Source of the DNA: CAVSQX01 sp963730225
GTDB lineage: Bacteria; Planctomycetota; Phycisphaerae; Tepidisphaerales; Tepidisphaeraceae
Reading direction: 5' to 3'
Length of the DNA stretch: 64,000 bases
Assembly (NCBI GenBank): GCA_963730225.1
Contig: CAVSQX010000001.1
Location: 1,426,001 to 1,490,000, forward strand
This document shows, in pieces, positions 16,539 through 27,400 of the stretch. The translations under genes and the position numbers were made by a program. Under the pieces are notes generated by a model. The model made no database searches. It saw nothing but the letters and a program-made list of their open reading frames with translations, and had not been told where the DNA came from. Position 1 is the stretch's first letter. The number at the start of each line of letters is the position of its first letter.

Positions 16539-16996
16539 GCGAAAAAAAAGTGGCTTCGAGACCAGCTCAATCCGATCGAGGCCAGGCCAGGATTTCAGAA
16601 TATTCGTTCGGCTATCCTTCGACACTACTCCCTGGAGCATTCCCGGCAGCCGATCGTGCCGGTCGCCCCGGCGTTACCGGGCCCGGACATCGTTGCCCAG
16701 GTATGGCGCATTGTCTGGCCCGGGTTTTACCGCGTCGTCATCGCAATTCACGGCATCGACGGGTTTGCCGACCTCTTCCAACACCAGGCCGATGGAAAGC
16801 AGATTGGCGCTGCATCCTTGAGTTTCCGGTGGATAACTTGGCAACGGAAGATTAAAACCACGGGCTGCGGTCGTACCATGGACCGGCCAAGGACCGTGCA
16901 GTCTCGGAGCCGGTTCGCGTTTAGTGTATCAGAGAGCCGGGACCGTTCACGTTCGACTATCCGACACGAGAAACGACTTAACAATTCGAGAAGTCC
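16539..16996. other. Intergenic region without recognisable gene
   Basis: About 460 bp separate the ArsR promoter from the pectate lyase gene. Open frames here lack ribosome sites and resemble no known protein. The region should contain the promoter of the pectate lyase gene, but I could not identify a convincing one. Confidence 0.5.
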
Positions 16997-18730
16997 ATGT
17001 TAAAGCGGTTGATAGGGATGAGCCTGATCATCGGCGCAAGCGCGCTGGTGGTATTGGCCCGCGAAAGCTGGCCCGCGGCTACCCAGGGAACGCAGGAGCG
17101 GCTCGAAAGCTACGACCAGCACGAACAGCAAGTTCTACAGACGATCAGGCCGCAACTTGCCGAGTGGGCCAAGAAGGGCAAGCCGTATATTCCGTGGGCG
17201 TCCAAGCCCAGCGATCTGCCGCAGGCGGACATTCCTGCATTCCCCGGCGCCGAAGGCGGCGGCATGTACAGCTTCGGTGGGCGCGGAGGGAAAATCTTCG
17301 TCGTTACCAGCCTCGACGATTCGGGCCCGGGAACGCTGCGCGAGGCGTGTGAATCCGCCGGCCCGCGCATCGTCGTCTTTGCCGTCGCGGGCATCATCCA
17401 TCTCAAGATGCCGATCTTCCTCGAAGCGCCTTACATCACGATCGAGGGCCAGACAGCCCCGGGCGATGGTATTTGCATCGCCGACCAGGGGATCGTCGAC
17501 AATGCCCACGATGTCGTGATCCGCTATCTGCGGCTGCGCCGCGGCGATCCGGATATCTTCAATCGCCACGGCACTCATTACGGCAATCCCGTCGGCAACA
17601 TCATCCTCGATCACCTCTCGGCGAGCTGGGGCAGCGACCAGAATCTCGACACGTATCGCCACATGTACCAGCCTCCTGGAGGCGGCGGGGCTGAGAAACT
17701 CCCGGCCGTCAACGTCTCCATCCAGTGGTGCATCAGCAGCGAAGGCCTCAACACCTACAACCACGCCTTCGGCGGCGACTGGGGCGGCCGCAACACCGGC
17801 TTCCACGACAATCTCTTCGCCTGCAACACCGGCCGCAATCCCAGCATCGCGATGACGTACGACTTCAACTTCGTGAACAACGTCTTGTTCAATTGGCGCC
17901 ACCGCACCGTGGACGGCGGCGATGAGAACAGCCGCATCAACATGATCAACAACTACTACAAGCCGGGTCCCGCCACGCTCGATGATCCGGTCAAATACCG
18001 CATCGTCGAACCGTCCCAGAGCTGGTCGAAGGAAAATCCCGTCAGCCGCTGGGGCAAGGTTTACGCTGCTGGAAATGTCATTGAGGGCAATCCCAAGGTA
18101 ACCGCGGATAACTGGGACGGCGGTGTGCAGTTCAATCTCGCGCCGGATCTGATGTCCGATGGCGCCATCTCCAAGGGCCTGATCAGCGATCCCGATGAGA
18201 TCAAGACAATCATCGCAAAAGTGCGCGTCGACAAACCCTTCCCCATGCCCCCGATGACGATTCTGTCCGCCCAGGATGCTTACAACGCCGTGCTTGCCGA
18301 TGCCGGTGACACGCTGCCGCATCGCGATCCGGTGGACGAGCGCGTCATCACCGAAGTGAAAACCGGCGTCGTTTGGGGGCTGGGCCAGAACATTCCCATC
18401 AAACCCATAAAAGGCCTAGCCAAGAATGACTACGGCTCGGCCGGCGACGGCATCATCACGTACATCGACCAGGTCGGCGGTTTCCCGCAATACAAGGGCG
18501 ATCCGATCAACTATCCGCTCCACGACGGAATTCCCGATTGGTGGAAGAAGAGATACGACCTGCCATTGGACGATCCCAATCTGGCTACTAGAGACACGGG
18601 CGACGGCTACACCTATCTTGACAAGTACGTCAATGGCCTGGACCCGACGCAGAAAGTCGATTGGAAAGATTTGAAGAACAATGTCAGCCAACTCAGCCCA
18701 GACAAGCTCACCGACCCCGCAGCCAAGTGA
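16997..18730 (+). CDS. Secreted pectate lyase (PL1-like)
   Basis: A 577-residue secreted protein: hydrophobic signal segment at about 4-22, then a helical spacer, then a right-handed beta-helix domain starting AFPGAEGGGMYSFGGRGGK and VTSLDDSGPGTLREAC, the hallmark opening of bacterial PL1 pectate lyases. Further beta-helix rungs include DNAHDVVIRYLRLRRGD, NIILDHLSASWGSDQN and NFVNNVLFNWRHRTVDGGDE. The lyase cleaves de-esterified homogalacturonan by beta-elimination with calcium. The C-terminal LHDGIPDWWKKRYDLPLDDPN and GYTYLDKYVNGLDP form the tail common in this family. It faces the convergent GH28 gene and belongs to the pectin locus. Confidence 0.88.
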   Translation: MLKRLIGMSLIIGASALVVLARESWPAATQGTQERLESYDQHEQQVLQTIRPQLAEWAKKGKPYIPWASKPSDLPQADIPAFPGAEGGGMYSFGGRGGKIFVVTSLDDSGPGTLREACESAGPRIVVFAVAGIIHLKMPIFLEAPYITIEGQTAPGDGICIADQGIVDNAHDVVIRYLRLRRGDPDIFNRHGTHYGNPVGNIILDHLSASWGSDQNLDTYRHMYQPPGGGGAEKLPAVNVSIQWCISSEGLNTYNHAFGGDWGGRNTGFHDNLFACNTGRNPSIAMTYDFNFVNNVLFNWRHRTVDGGDENSRINMINNYYKPGPATLDDPVKYRIVEPSQSWSKENPVSRWGKVYAAGNVIEGNPKVTADNWDGGVQFNLAPDLMSDGAISKGLISDPDEIKTIIAKVRVDKPFPMPPMTILSAQDAYNAVLADAGDTLPHRDPVDERVITEVKTGVVWGLGQNIPIKPIKGLAKNDYGSAGDGIITYIDQVGGFPQYKGDPINYPLHDGIPDWWKKRYDLPLDDPNLATRDTGDGYTYLDKYVNGLDPTQKVDWKDLKNNVSQLSPDKLTDPAAK

Positions 18731-18765
18731 GATCTGACGCTCGCTTTGCTCAAAGCAACGTTTGA

Positions 18766-20070
18766 TCACGGCGGTGAAACAACCACTTGCGCGTTGCCGG
18801 TGGACAACTTATTTTCTCCATCGGGTGTCACGATTTTGCAGTTTTCCAGTTTCACGCCCTGGGCGTTGTAGATTCCGAATGGCTTGTCTGCGGTGATGTT
18901 CACGTTTTGCAGCAGGATGTTGGAGGCCGGAGCCTCGGGCAGGCCCCAGATCAATCCGGCCCGCCGACCGGGGGCGGCAGTAGCTGTGATGTTACTGAAG
19001 GTGATGTCGCGGTACACCGGCGTGCGGTCCGACATAGGCTTTGAGGGATATGTCGCGGCGATCTCGGGGGTGAGATTGACCAGATCGCGGTACTGGCGGT
19101 CGGTAGCCGCATAGGAACCGTAAATCAAAATGGGAAAACCCACGTTGGTCATGCGCAGGTTGCGGTAAGTCAGATGCTGGACTATCCCTCCCCTGCCGCG
19201 GTCGGATTTGATACGAATGCCGCATTCCGTGTCGGTGAAGGTGCAGTCCTCGACGGTGATATCCGAGACGCCTCCCGCGGTTGGGCTGCCGATCGACACG
19301 CCGTGGCCGTTGCCGTAGGTGCAGTGGGTGATTCGCACGTCGGAAGTGCCGCCGCCGCAGGTGAAGTTGTCGTCGCCGACGCTCACGTCGCAATCCTGGA
19401 TGAGCACGTGGCTGCCGGAAACATCGCAGGCATCGGTGTTGTGGCTGGGATTAACCGGGTCGGTCGAAGCGGGGGCGCGGATCGTTACGCCGCGCACCGT
19501 TACGTTCGTTGAGTGCCCGCTGATGGCGATGTGAAACATCGGCGAGTTCTGGAGTCTGACTTTCTCGATGAGGATCTTGTCGCATGCAGTAAGCGCGATC
19601 ATGCGCGGGCGCTGAATGTTCCTTTGCGTCCGGACGAGCGGCCACCAGGGGGCTCCCTGGCCATCGATGGTGCCTTGGCCGCTGATCGAGATGTCGTGCA
19701 GTCCCCGCCCGCTGATGAAACTTTGCGGGTTCTCGGTGCCGCCGGGATACTTGTCGATCGGCAGCATTTTCAGAGTCGCGCCATCGTCCAGGTGCAGATT
19801 GACGTCGCTGGCAAGCCGGAACGGGCCGGATAGAAACTCGCCGGCGGGCACTTCGACAATGCCCCCGCCCGCGGCCGACGCGGCATCGATGGTTTGCTGG
19901 ATGGCCTTGGTGTTATCGGTTTTATCGCCGGCCACGGCTCCGTGATCGGAAATCTTGAAGATCCGATCGGGAATCTGCGGCAGCGCCGGCGCTTGCGGAG
20001 CATCATCAGCTTTGGCCAACTGAATCGAACATAACACCACGGACAACACAGCGGTTCGCATGTAGATCAT
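18766..20070 (-). CDS. Secreted GH28 polygalacturonase (stand-alone)
   Basis: A 434-residue secreted GH28 enzyme with a signal peptide (MIYMRTAVLSVVLCSIQLAKA). The beta-helix carries all family motifs: NTDACDVS, VSVGDDNFTC with the two catalytic Asp, GNGHGVSIGS and IRIKSDRGRGG (RIK). It hydrolyses alpha-1,4 galacturonan outside the cytoplasm. The start at 20070 has AAGGAG ten nt upstream; an upstream in-frame ATG at 20124 lacks a signal peptide context. It resembles the GH28 domain of the large modular protein at 24,440-29,197 (shared IWGLPE and MTNV blocks), so the locus has a free and a modular version. Confidence 0.92.
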   Translation of the reverse strand: MIYMRTAVLSVVLCSIQLAKADDAPQAPALPQIPDRIFKISDHGAVAGDKTDNTKAIQQTIDAASAAGGGIVEVPAGEFLSGPFRLASDVNLHLDDGATLKMLPIDKYPGGTENPQSFISGRGLHDISISGQGTIDGQGAPWWPLVRTQRNIQRPRMIALTACDKILIEKVRLQNSPMFHIAISGHSTNVTVRGVTIRAPASTDPVNPSHNTDACDVSGSHVLIQDCDVSVGDDNFTCGGGTSDVRITHCTYGNGHGVSIGSPTAGGVSDITVEDCTFTDTECGIRIKSDRGRGGIVQHLTYRNLRMTNVGFPILIYGSYAATDRQYRDLVNLTPEIAATYPSKPMSDRTPVYRDITFSNITATAAPGRRAGLIWGLPEAPASNILLQNVNITADKPFGIYNAQGVKLENCKIVTPDGENKLSTGNAQVVVSPP

Positions 20071-20274
20071 AAGGGTATCACTCCTTCTTAAATTGCTTAG
20101 CGGTCGATCGAGCGCGAACGACAATCATGGGGAGACCGTTAACAGGACCAACGCTTGTCGCCGCCCACCTTGGCGGTACGATCGGACATGCGAGCGCGGC
20201 ATGGGCCGATGAATCAAGCGTACGCCTGCATGACGCGGGGCCTGTTGCGACATTCAGGCAAGGAACCAGAGGAA

Positions 20275-21666
20275 ATGACCGCCAACCCTTCACCATCAGA
20301 ATCTGGTTACCAACACGCATCTCAAGACCACGATTCCCAAACCGGGCGTGCCGCTTCGGCGGCGAGCGATGTGCGTTTTTCAAAAGTCCCGTACCGAACA
20401 GCCCGGGTTGCAACATACGGCCTGGCCCTGCATCTTGCGATATCCGTTGCGATTTTATCACGACCCACCGCCTGCCCGGCACAACCCGGCACGGCTCCAA
20501 CTCAATTCATGCTCGGCGCTGATATCTCCGGGCTCGACAGCAGTAATTTCCCCGCCCGCTCGGCCGTTTTTCAGGAAAATGGCCTCCCGGACACGGAATA
20601 CGCCATCATGATGAAACACGGCTGGGAAGCATTTCGGCTTCGGCTGTTTGTCGATCCGGTGCGTGGCCCGACACCCAACAACAACCTCGCGCACACCATC
20701 GCTCTGGCCAAAGCGATCAAAGCGGCGGGCGCTAAATTCCTGCTGGACATTCATTATTCCGACACCTGGGCTGATCCGCAGCACCAGGAGACGCCGCTGC
20801 CGTGGCAGGATGTCGATCCGGCTGGGGCAAATCGCCAGCTCGACGATTTGGCCTTTCGAGATTTGCTGTCCGGTTACGGAAAATGGACTCCCCAGCACAT
20901 CGAAGCCGACACGGCGGCATTGGAGAAGCGCGTCGAGGCATACAGCGTTGATGTCATTACCCAACTCAAAAATGCCAATGCCATGCCCGACATGGTGCAG
21001 GTTGGCAACGAGATCACCGGCGGAACACTCTGGCCGTTCGGCCATCTGAAAGTTCCTCCCTCGGCCGTAAAGCTGGATGCCGGCAGAATTCAGCCGCTGC
21101 CCGATCCGTACGATGAGACAATGCAATGGAACCACCTGATCCGGTTCATCAAAGCCGGCATCCGCGGCGTTCGCTTGGCCGCTGGCGACACCACTGTGAA
21201 AATCGTCATTCACATCGACTGCGGCGGCGATTGGCCCACGACCCAGTGGTTTTTCGATCACTTAACCGCCGCCAACGTCGATTACGACATCATCGGCCAG
21301 AGTTTTTATCCCCAGTATCACGGCACGCTGGCCCAGCTCCAGCAGAACATCGTCCATTGCACCAGGGTTTATCACAAGCCATTCATGGTAGCCGAGACCG
21401 GCTACAATAAGACCCGCGGCGACGCGCTGATGACGCAGGGGCCGTATTTTAAGTGGCCCGGCACACCGCAAGGGCAGCGGCAATTCCTGGTCGATCTGGT
21501 GAACACCGTCAAACGCGCCGGTGGCATCGGCGTGTTTTATTGGGCGCCCGAACGGGCCCTGTGGAATCGCGACGGAAGCCCCGATCCTGCCCTGCTGTTT
21601 ATGGATCACCTGACGGACCTGACGACCCGCCCGGCGAGCCAAATTCCGGATCCCGTGCCGCAATAG
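20275..21666 (+). CDS. GH53 endo-beta-1,4-galactanase
   Basis: A GH53 (beta/alpha)8 enzyme that cuts the galactan side chains of pectic rhamnogalacturonan I. Signature blocks: FMLGADISGLDSSN, FRLRLFVDP, FLLDIHYSDTWADPQHQ, MVQVGNEI with the acid/base Glu (about 246) and MVAETGYN with the nucleophile Glu (about 374). The catalytic domain starts about 65 residues in, after a hydrophobic segment (YGLALHLAISVAIL) ending near ACPAQP that looks like a signal peptide or lipoprotein-type region. The start is uncertain: ATG at 20275 follows AGAGGAA, while a GTG at 20371 would give a more normal signal length. It is convergent with the pectin methylesterase gene. Confidence 0.88.
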   Translation: MTANPSPSESGYQHASQDHDSQTGRAASAASDVRFSKVPYRTARVATYGLALHLAISVAILSRPTACPAQPGTAPTQFMLGADISGLDSSNFPARSAVFQENGLPDTEYAIMMKHGWEAFRLRLFVDPVRGPTPNNNLAHTIALAKAIKAAGAKFLLDIHYSDTWADPQHQETPLPWQDVDPAGANRQLDDLAFRDLLSGYGKWTPQHIEADTAALEKRVEAYSVDVITQLKNANAMPDMVQVGNEITGGTLWPFGHLKVPPSAVKLDAGRIQPLPDPYDETMQWNHLIRFIKAGIRGVRLAAGDTTVKIVIHIDCGGDWPTTQWFFDHLTAANVDYDIIGQSFYPQYHGTLAQLQQNIVHCTRVYHKPFMVAETGYNKTRGDALMTQGPYFKWPGTPQGQRQFLVDLVNTVKRAGGIGVFYWAPERALWNRDGSPDPALLFMDHLTDLTTRPASQIPDPVPQ

Positions 21667-21717
21667 TTATCATTAAACGCCGCGTCGCGGAAAGCGACTG
21701 TGAAAAGTGCAAAGGCC

Positions 21718-22758
21718 TCAATTCTCGCCTCGCCTGGCGGCAGATGTATTGAGAGATTGCGCGATCGTCGATGGATCCCAGTGATCGTCGTCGCCGAGCA
21801 CTCGTTGCAGCGTGATCTGGTTGGCCTGATCGTCCGTGAGCTGGTGCGACCAGGAGTATCGTTTCTCGGCATCGCCGCCGGGTCCGGTGCTGTGATACTC
21901 GGAGTACCGCGCGGTCGATTCGTTGCTTGCTTTGCCCCAGTTGTTCCATCCTTCGGCCTTGATGTGGTCGGCCATCTGGCAGTTGAGGTAAGTCACGCTG
22001 GCGAACGGACGCCAGGGTCGGCCCAGATCGGCCTTGGGAGTAACGCGGGGTTTTTGCGTTGTCGCGGGATTGGTGGTGGCTGGATCCCACGGGATTGCAT
22101 CGCCGGTGAGTTTGGAATTCGAGAAGATAAGGCCGAACGGATGATCCTTCGGCGTGCTGGCGGCGGTGACATGGCCGCCGTTGCGGCTGTGAATTTCGCA
22201 GTTCTCCAACCACGCGGTTGCCGATCCATAAATAAAATCCACCCGGCCGGCAATGTAGCAATTGCCGAAATAATCCCGGCCGTTGTTGACCATCAGAGTG
22301 TCCTGCCAGCCGGTGATTCGACAATCGACGAACAGGTCGCGATCACCATCAACCCGAAGCGCCAGCGCCTGCCCGTGATCGCCGGAGGTGTTCTGAATCG
22401 TGAGCCGGACGGCTGAAAAATCGTCGGCCCGCACCAGCATGCCCGGGTTGAACCCATCGCCGCCGGAGGGAATTGGATCGCGGACGTTTCGGTCCCAGGT
22501 GAGGATTGTCGTTGCGGCATCGTCGCCGCGCAGCGAGATGTTGGGCTTGTTTTTGGGCACGATGAACGGCCCGGTGTAAGTGCCCGGCGCGATGTGGATG
22601 ATCGTGATTTCCGTGCTGTCTTGCGGCGCTGCGGCGAGCGCATCCTGAACGGTTTTGAAATCGGCGTCGCCGGCGGCAGAAACGTGGATGGTTTTGGCCG
22701 CAGTCCAACTGGCGCTTGCGAGGAATATTGACGACAACGCCAAAAATATCCATTTCAT
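21718..22758 (-). CDS. Secreted pectin methylesterase (CE8)
   Basis: A 346-residue carbohydrate esterase family 8 enzyme with a signal peptide (residues 1-21). The right-handed beta-helix shows the catalytic sites: GDHGQALALRV, GWQDTLMV (Gln and proton-donor Asp), GRVDFIYGSATAW (nucleophile Asp) and LGRPWRPFA (Arg). It removes methyl esters from homogalacturonan, making it a substrate for the pectate lyase and polygalacturonases encoded nearby. It starts 22 bp after the GH43 gene on the same strand and is probably the last gene of that operon. Confidence 0.92.
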   Translation of the reverse strand: MKWIFLALSSIFLASASWTAAKTIHVSAAGDADFKTVQDALAAAPQDSTEITIIHIAPGTYTGPFIVPKNKPNISLRGDDAATTILTWDRNVRDPIPSGGDGFNPGMLVRADDFSAVRLTIQNTSGDHGQALALRVDGDRDLFVDCRITGWQDTLMVNNGRDYFGNCYIAGRVDFIYGSATAWLENCEIHSRNGGHVTAASTPKDHPFGLIFSNSKLTGDAIPWDPATTNPATTQKPRVTPKADLGRPWRPFASVTYLNCQMADHIKAEGWNNWGKASNESTARYSEYHSTGPGGDAEKRYSWSHQLTDDQANQITLQRVLGDDDHWDPSTIAQSLNTSAARRGEN

Positions 22759-22780
22759 GGGGTCTCGATTGGCAGGGGCG

Positions 22781-24427
22781 TTATTCTTCTTTGGTTTTCA
22801 GCAGTGGGATTCTTCGTCGATCCGCACGCCACGATTGCACGGTCTCGCTCATCACCTGAGCGCTGGGCGCGGCATCACGGCGCGGCGGCAACAGGCGAAA
22901 ATAGTCGATGTCCGCATGTCCGGGGGAGGCATTTCCAGCGTCGATGGCGAACAAACCAATCTTCGCTCCAATCCAGTGCCCTTCCGTGGCCATGAAACTC
23001 TGGGGGATCGTCTGCAATGGACGTGATACCGGCGCGAAGCTGAACGTGTATCGCCCGCCATGTTCGACCTGGAGGTACAGGTCGATCGTCGAAACGGAAA
23101 CATCCGCGATCGGCCAGCGCTGGCCATTGACGATCAGGCAAATCGATCGCCGAGCGCCATTTTTGCATACCGACAGGGCGGTGTGATCGCGGCCCAGGAC
23201 CATCAAACCCGCATGATGCTGGTCGCCCGAATTGGAGACATCGATTCGCGTCTGGACGGCGAACGCCAATGCGGGGAATTTCTGCGCGATGACATTGGGC
23301 ACGCAAGGCAGTTTTTCTGGATCACCGCTTTGCGCGAAAAGCCGCAGCCATCCGGGCCGCTCGGTAAGCGAATACCAGTGTGAATGGTGATTGGCCTGCC
23401 ACTGCCACTGTAGATTGAGTTTGGGCTGGTCGAACTCATCGCTGATTTGCAGCGGCGTTGGACGACCAAGTGAATGCGAGAACGGCTTGCGGAATGACGA
23501 GGCCGGCTCGCCGACGCCGTTGCCGTTGGCGTGGATGCCCATCATCGGCCAATCGTCGTGCCAGGCGACCGGCTGGAGATGCACGATTCGGCCATAAGGC
23601 TTGCGCTCCTGAAAGTGCGCGAACCACCACGATCCATCCGGTGAATCGATCAGCCCGCCCTGATGCGGTCCGTTCACCGAAGTGGACCCGCGCTCCAGAA
23701 GAATTCTCTCTTCGTACGGGCCGAAGATGTGGCGCGAGCGTAACGCCATTTGCCAGCCATCCGATACGCCGCCCGCAGGGGCGAGGATGTAGTAGTAACC
23801 GTTTCGCTTGTGGAATTTCGGCCCTTCGATCGTCGGATTCCGCTGTGGGTTTACGTACACGATTCTCCCCTGGCCCAGCAACCGTGAGCCGTCCGGAGCC
23901 ATCGGACAGACGCGCAGGCAATGCTTGATCCCCGATCGGGAAAAAGCGTAGGCGTGAACCAGATAGGCCGATCCGTCGTCGTCCCAGAACGGGCATGGAT
24001 CGATCAGCCCCTTTCCTTCCTGCACGAGATGCGGCTGCGACCATGCGCCGGCCGGGTGATCGGCCGACAGAATGTAGATTCCTTCATCGGGAGTCGGGAA
24101 AAAGATATAGAACTTTCCGGCGTGAAATCGAATCGACGGCGCCCAAACTCCGCATCCCGGTTGCACGTGCCAGTATCGCTCGTGCGGAAGATTCGTCATC
24201 GCATGGCCGACGATCGACCAATTCACCAGATCGCGCGAATGCAAAATCGGCAGCGCCGGCGTGCAGTTGAAACTCGAGGCCGTCAGATAAAAATCATTCC
24301 CGACGCGGATGACATCGGGATCGGAATAGTCGGCCATCAGGATTGGATTCCGATAGTTGCCGTCGCCCTGGTCGGGAATCCAGGGATAATCGCCGGCGTC
24401 GAATCCATCGCTGTTCTTTGCACTCAT
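22781..24427 (-). CDS. GH43 family glycosidase (beta-xylosidase / arabinofuranosidase type)
   Basis: A 548-residue two-domain protein. The five-bladed propeller starts at about residue 25: ADYSDPDVIRVGNDFYL (general base Asp, about D36), then GVWAPSIRFHAGKFYIFF, LIDPCPFWDDDGSAYLVHA, TIEGPKFHKRNGYYYIL (acid Glu) and GPHQGGLIDSPDGSWWFAHFQE. The last ~200 residues are the concanavalin-like C2 domain typical of GH43 xylosidases. No signal peptide is visible, so it may act in the cytoplasm or periplasm on imported side-chain oligosaccharides such as arabinan. It follows the modular GH28 gene after 12 bp, hence one operon. Confidence 0.87.
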   Translation of the reverse strand: MSAKNSDGFDAGDYPWIPDQGDGNYRNPILMADYSDPDVIRVGNDFYLTASSFNCTPALPILHSRDLVNWSIVGHAMTNLPHERYWHVQPGCGVWAPSIRFHAGKFYIFFPTPDEGIYILSADHPAGAWSQPHLVQEGKGLIDPCPFWDDDGSAYLVHAYAFSRSGIKHCLRVCPMAPDGSRLLGQGRIVYVNPQRNPTIEGPKFHKRNGYYYILAPAGGVSDGWQMALRSRHIFGPYEERILLERGSTSVNGPHQGGLIDSPDGSWWFAHFQERKPYGRIVHLQPVAWHDDWPMMGIHANGNGVGEPASSFRKPFSHSLGRPTPLQISDEFDQPKLNLQWQWQANHHSHWYSLTERPGWLRLFAQSGDPEKLPCVPNVIAQKFPALAFAVQTRIDVSNSGDQHHAGLMVLGRDHTALSVCKNGARRSICLIVNGQRWPIADVSVSTIDLYLQVEHGGRYTFSFAPVSRPLQTIPQSFMATEGHWIGAKIGLFAIDAGNASPGHADIDYFRLLPPRRDAAPSAQVMSETVQSWRADRRRIPLLKTKEE

Positions 24428-24439
24428 TGGGCCAAGCCT

Positions 24440-27400
24440 CTACGAAACAAAATATAGCGAATCAAAATAGCATGATTTGCCCGAATCTTTGTCATAAATG
24501 ACGAGGCTGGGAAACGACGATTGCTCGAAATACACGGTTGCGGCAAATGCGGGCATTTTGGCGAGAGAGGGCGTTGACAGAGAACTCACCGCCGGTTCGG
24601 AAATCTGGGCGACGGCCATCACTAGGGGTGTCGTTTGGGTATTAAAGGCGTTGTCGATCAGCGTGTAATCATCGCCGTCGATTTGGCCGTCGTAATTGAA
24701 ATCGCCGTTCCGCCATCCCTTCGAGTCGTTGTTGAAGCCGTTGTCGATCAGCGTGTAATCGCTTCCATCGACGACTCCGTCGAGATTGGCGTCGCCGAAA
24801 TAGGTGTATTTCACCAGGACATCGGTGCTGGTCACCGATTGCCCATCGAAGACGCTGACTAGTGCAGCACCGCCGTTACTGTTGAGTTCAATTCCCAGTG
24901 CCATGTTGGACGAGTCGGCGGCGAGCGATGAGGTAATTCCGTTTCCGGTCCACAACTCAGGGCCGTGCAATCCGGCCGCGATTTCTGAACTGAGCATGGC
25001 CAGATCGCCGCCGTGGACGATCAGATCGTTGCCGCCCATATCGAGCGTTCCACCGGCGGCTATCGAGAGATTGGAAAGTTCCAGAACCGTTCGATCAGAA
25101 TGGGAGCCGGCCGTGGCAAGAGAAACGGCAACTCCCGATCCGATGGATAAAGTTTCCAGTTCGTCGCGCACAATTCCGCTGCCCGCGGCCGGGGCGGCAA
25201 CGGCGTAAGTTCCCGCGTCGATGTTCAGCGTGTCGCTGGAGGTGCACAGGAAGCTCAGGGCGGCTGCGTTGGCGGGCTGGGCGGATTGGGTGAAGACATC
25301 CGATCCGGACCCGCCGTTCACGGTGATTGTCTGCACGTTGGAAAAGTTGATGGGCGAATCGGCGTCGAATGTGACGGTCGTTGATCCGACATTTATCTGG
25401 TCATCACCCGCAGAGCCGATGATCTCCAGAGAATTCGATCCACCGCTGGCGGCAAACGTCACTCCGTCGGCGGGGACGGCGTCGCCGTTGGTGAAGTCGA
25501 CGTACAGATCAACCGATGAGCCGTTAAACGTGAGCGACGGAACCGCGGAAATTGGAACTGCGTACGCCGGGCTGCCGATTTCGTCGGAGCCGATCCAGAT
25601 TTCCTCTGTGATATGGTCGGCGGCCAGGGCGACGGAGTACGCGCCGGAGCTGGAGAAGACGATTGGAAAAATCGTCACCGCGGCCTGGCCATTGATCGAT
25701 CCGACCGCCGCCTGCACGGAGAAATTTCCGGTTGCCGCGCCGGCCGAAAGATCGCCGCCGGACGTGATCGAATTGCCGCTCCCCGTCGTGGTCCAACTAA
25801 TCGTCGGCGAGGCGATCGTATTGCCGAATTGATCGAATACGGTTGCGGCAAACTGCGTCGAGCCGCCGGCGCTCACCCAGGATGGATTGGGGCTGACGGT
25901 AATGGTGGTCGGGGTTTGATCGACGGTTGCCGAAACGGTGCTGGTTGTGGTTAATCCGCCGGAATCCTCGATGGTGACAACGAACGTGTACCCGCCGGCG
26001 TCGCCAAACGTGGCGACGGTGTTCTTTGCTGCGTTGGCGCCGTTGATGCTGAACTGCGGGGCGGATGCGCCGCTGGGCATCACCGTGGCCGCCCATGTGT
26101 AGATGAGATTGCTCTCGCCGCCGTCGTCAGCGCCGAGCACGCTCAGGCTGGTCGTCGATCCGGTCACGGGGCTGGGCGTTGCGGCGGCGGGCGTCAAAAC
26201 CGTCGGCGCTGCGTTGGTGATGGTAACCGTTGCCGGCGTGCTGCTGACCGCGTAGGCGAGGGCCTGCACGCTCGCCGAGCCGGCGGCAACCGGGGCCGTG
26301 TATGTGCCGGTGGCTGCGTTGATGCTTCCAATTCCGCTGACCAGCGACCAGAAAAAAACCGGCTCGGGGCTCATCGCCTTGCCGAACTGGTCGAAGCCGG
26401 CGGCCGTGAACGGTTGCACGCCGGTTTCGTGGAGGGCACTGGAAGTCGGGCTGAGCGTGATGGAGGTGAGCGTCTGGTCCGCAACGACGGCGACGGCGCT
26501 GGTGGCAGTCAACCCGCCGGAATCCTTGATTGTTACCGTGAAGGTGTAGGCGCCGGATAACGCCACGGTGACCACCGTGTTTTTGGCGGCGTTGGTTCCG
26601 TTGACGCTGAATGTCGGCGTCGACGCGTTTTTGGGGACGGTTGTCGGGGCCCAACTGTACGTCAGGTTGCTTTCGCCCCCGTCGTCGGATCCGAGAACGC
26701 TGAGATTGGCGGTGGTGCCGATGACGGCGCCTGGCGATGAAGCGGCGGCGACGGCAACGGTGGGAGCCAGATTGCCCGTGGTTGCCGAGACGGTGATGGC
26801 GGCGACGCCGACGATCGATCCGCTGGTTGCGTCAACCGTCGCCGAACCAGCGGCGGCGGGTGAGCTGTAGGTACCGCTCGAACTTACGCCGCCGACTCCG
26901 CCGCTGACCAGCGTCCAGGTGAACGCCGGCTGGGAAGACATTGCGACGCCGAATTGATCCAGGGCCGTCGCCGCTAGCGGCTGCGTGCTGCTTTCGTGCA
27001 TCAGAACGTTTGCTGGATTCACCGCGACGGTTGTGAACGTTTGATCGACTGTGACGGAGGTGCTGCTGGTCATCACCAGGCCGGTGGCCGTGCGAATGGT
27101 GACCAGAAATGCATACGTTCCGGCCCGGCTGAAAGTCACGGTGCTGAACGCGGCGGCGTTGCTGTCGTTGGCGCTGAATGCGGGCGCTGCGGCCCCGCTG
27201 GGACTGGAGGTCAGCGACCACGTGTAGATCAGGCCGGTCTCCGCAAATACATCGGATGCGAAAACGCTCAAGAGCGTGTTGGTCGTGGTGACCGGAGTGG
27301 GCAAAGCGAAAGCGCCGGTCAGAATGGAAAACACTTCGACGTTGGAAAAGACGGCGGTGTTGGCCGCGGAACTGCTTCCGCCGGAGACGGCAAGGCCGGC

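Noticed and set aside
17135..18322. Minus-strand open frame of 395 codons
   Set aside because: Antisense shadow of the pectate lyase gene caused by high GC third positions; no start signal or recognisable domain.
18742..18756. Hairpin GCTTT-GCTC-AAAGC between convergent pectate lyase and GH28 genes
   Set aside because: Short AT-rich stem with no T-tract on either strand; too weak to call a terminator.
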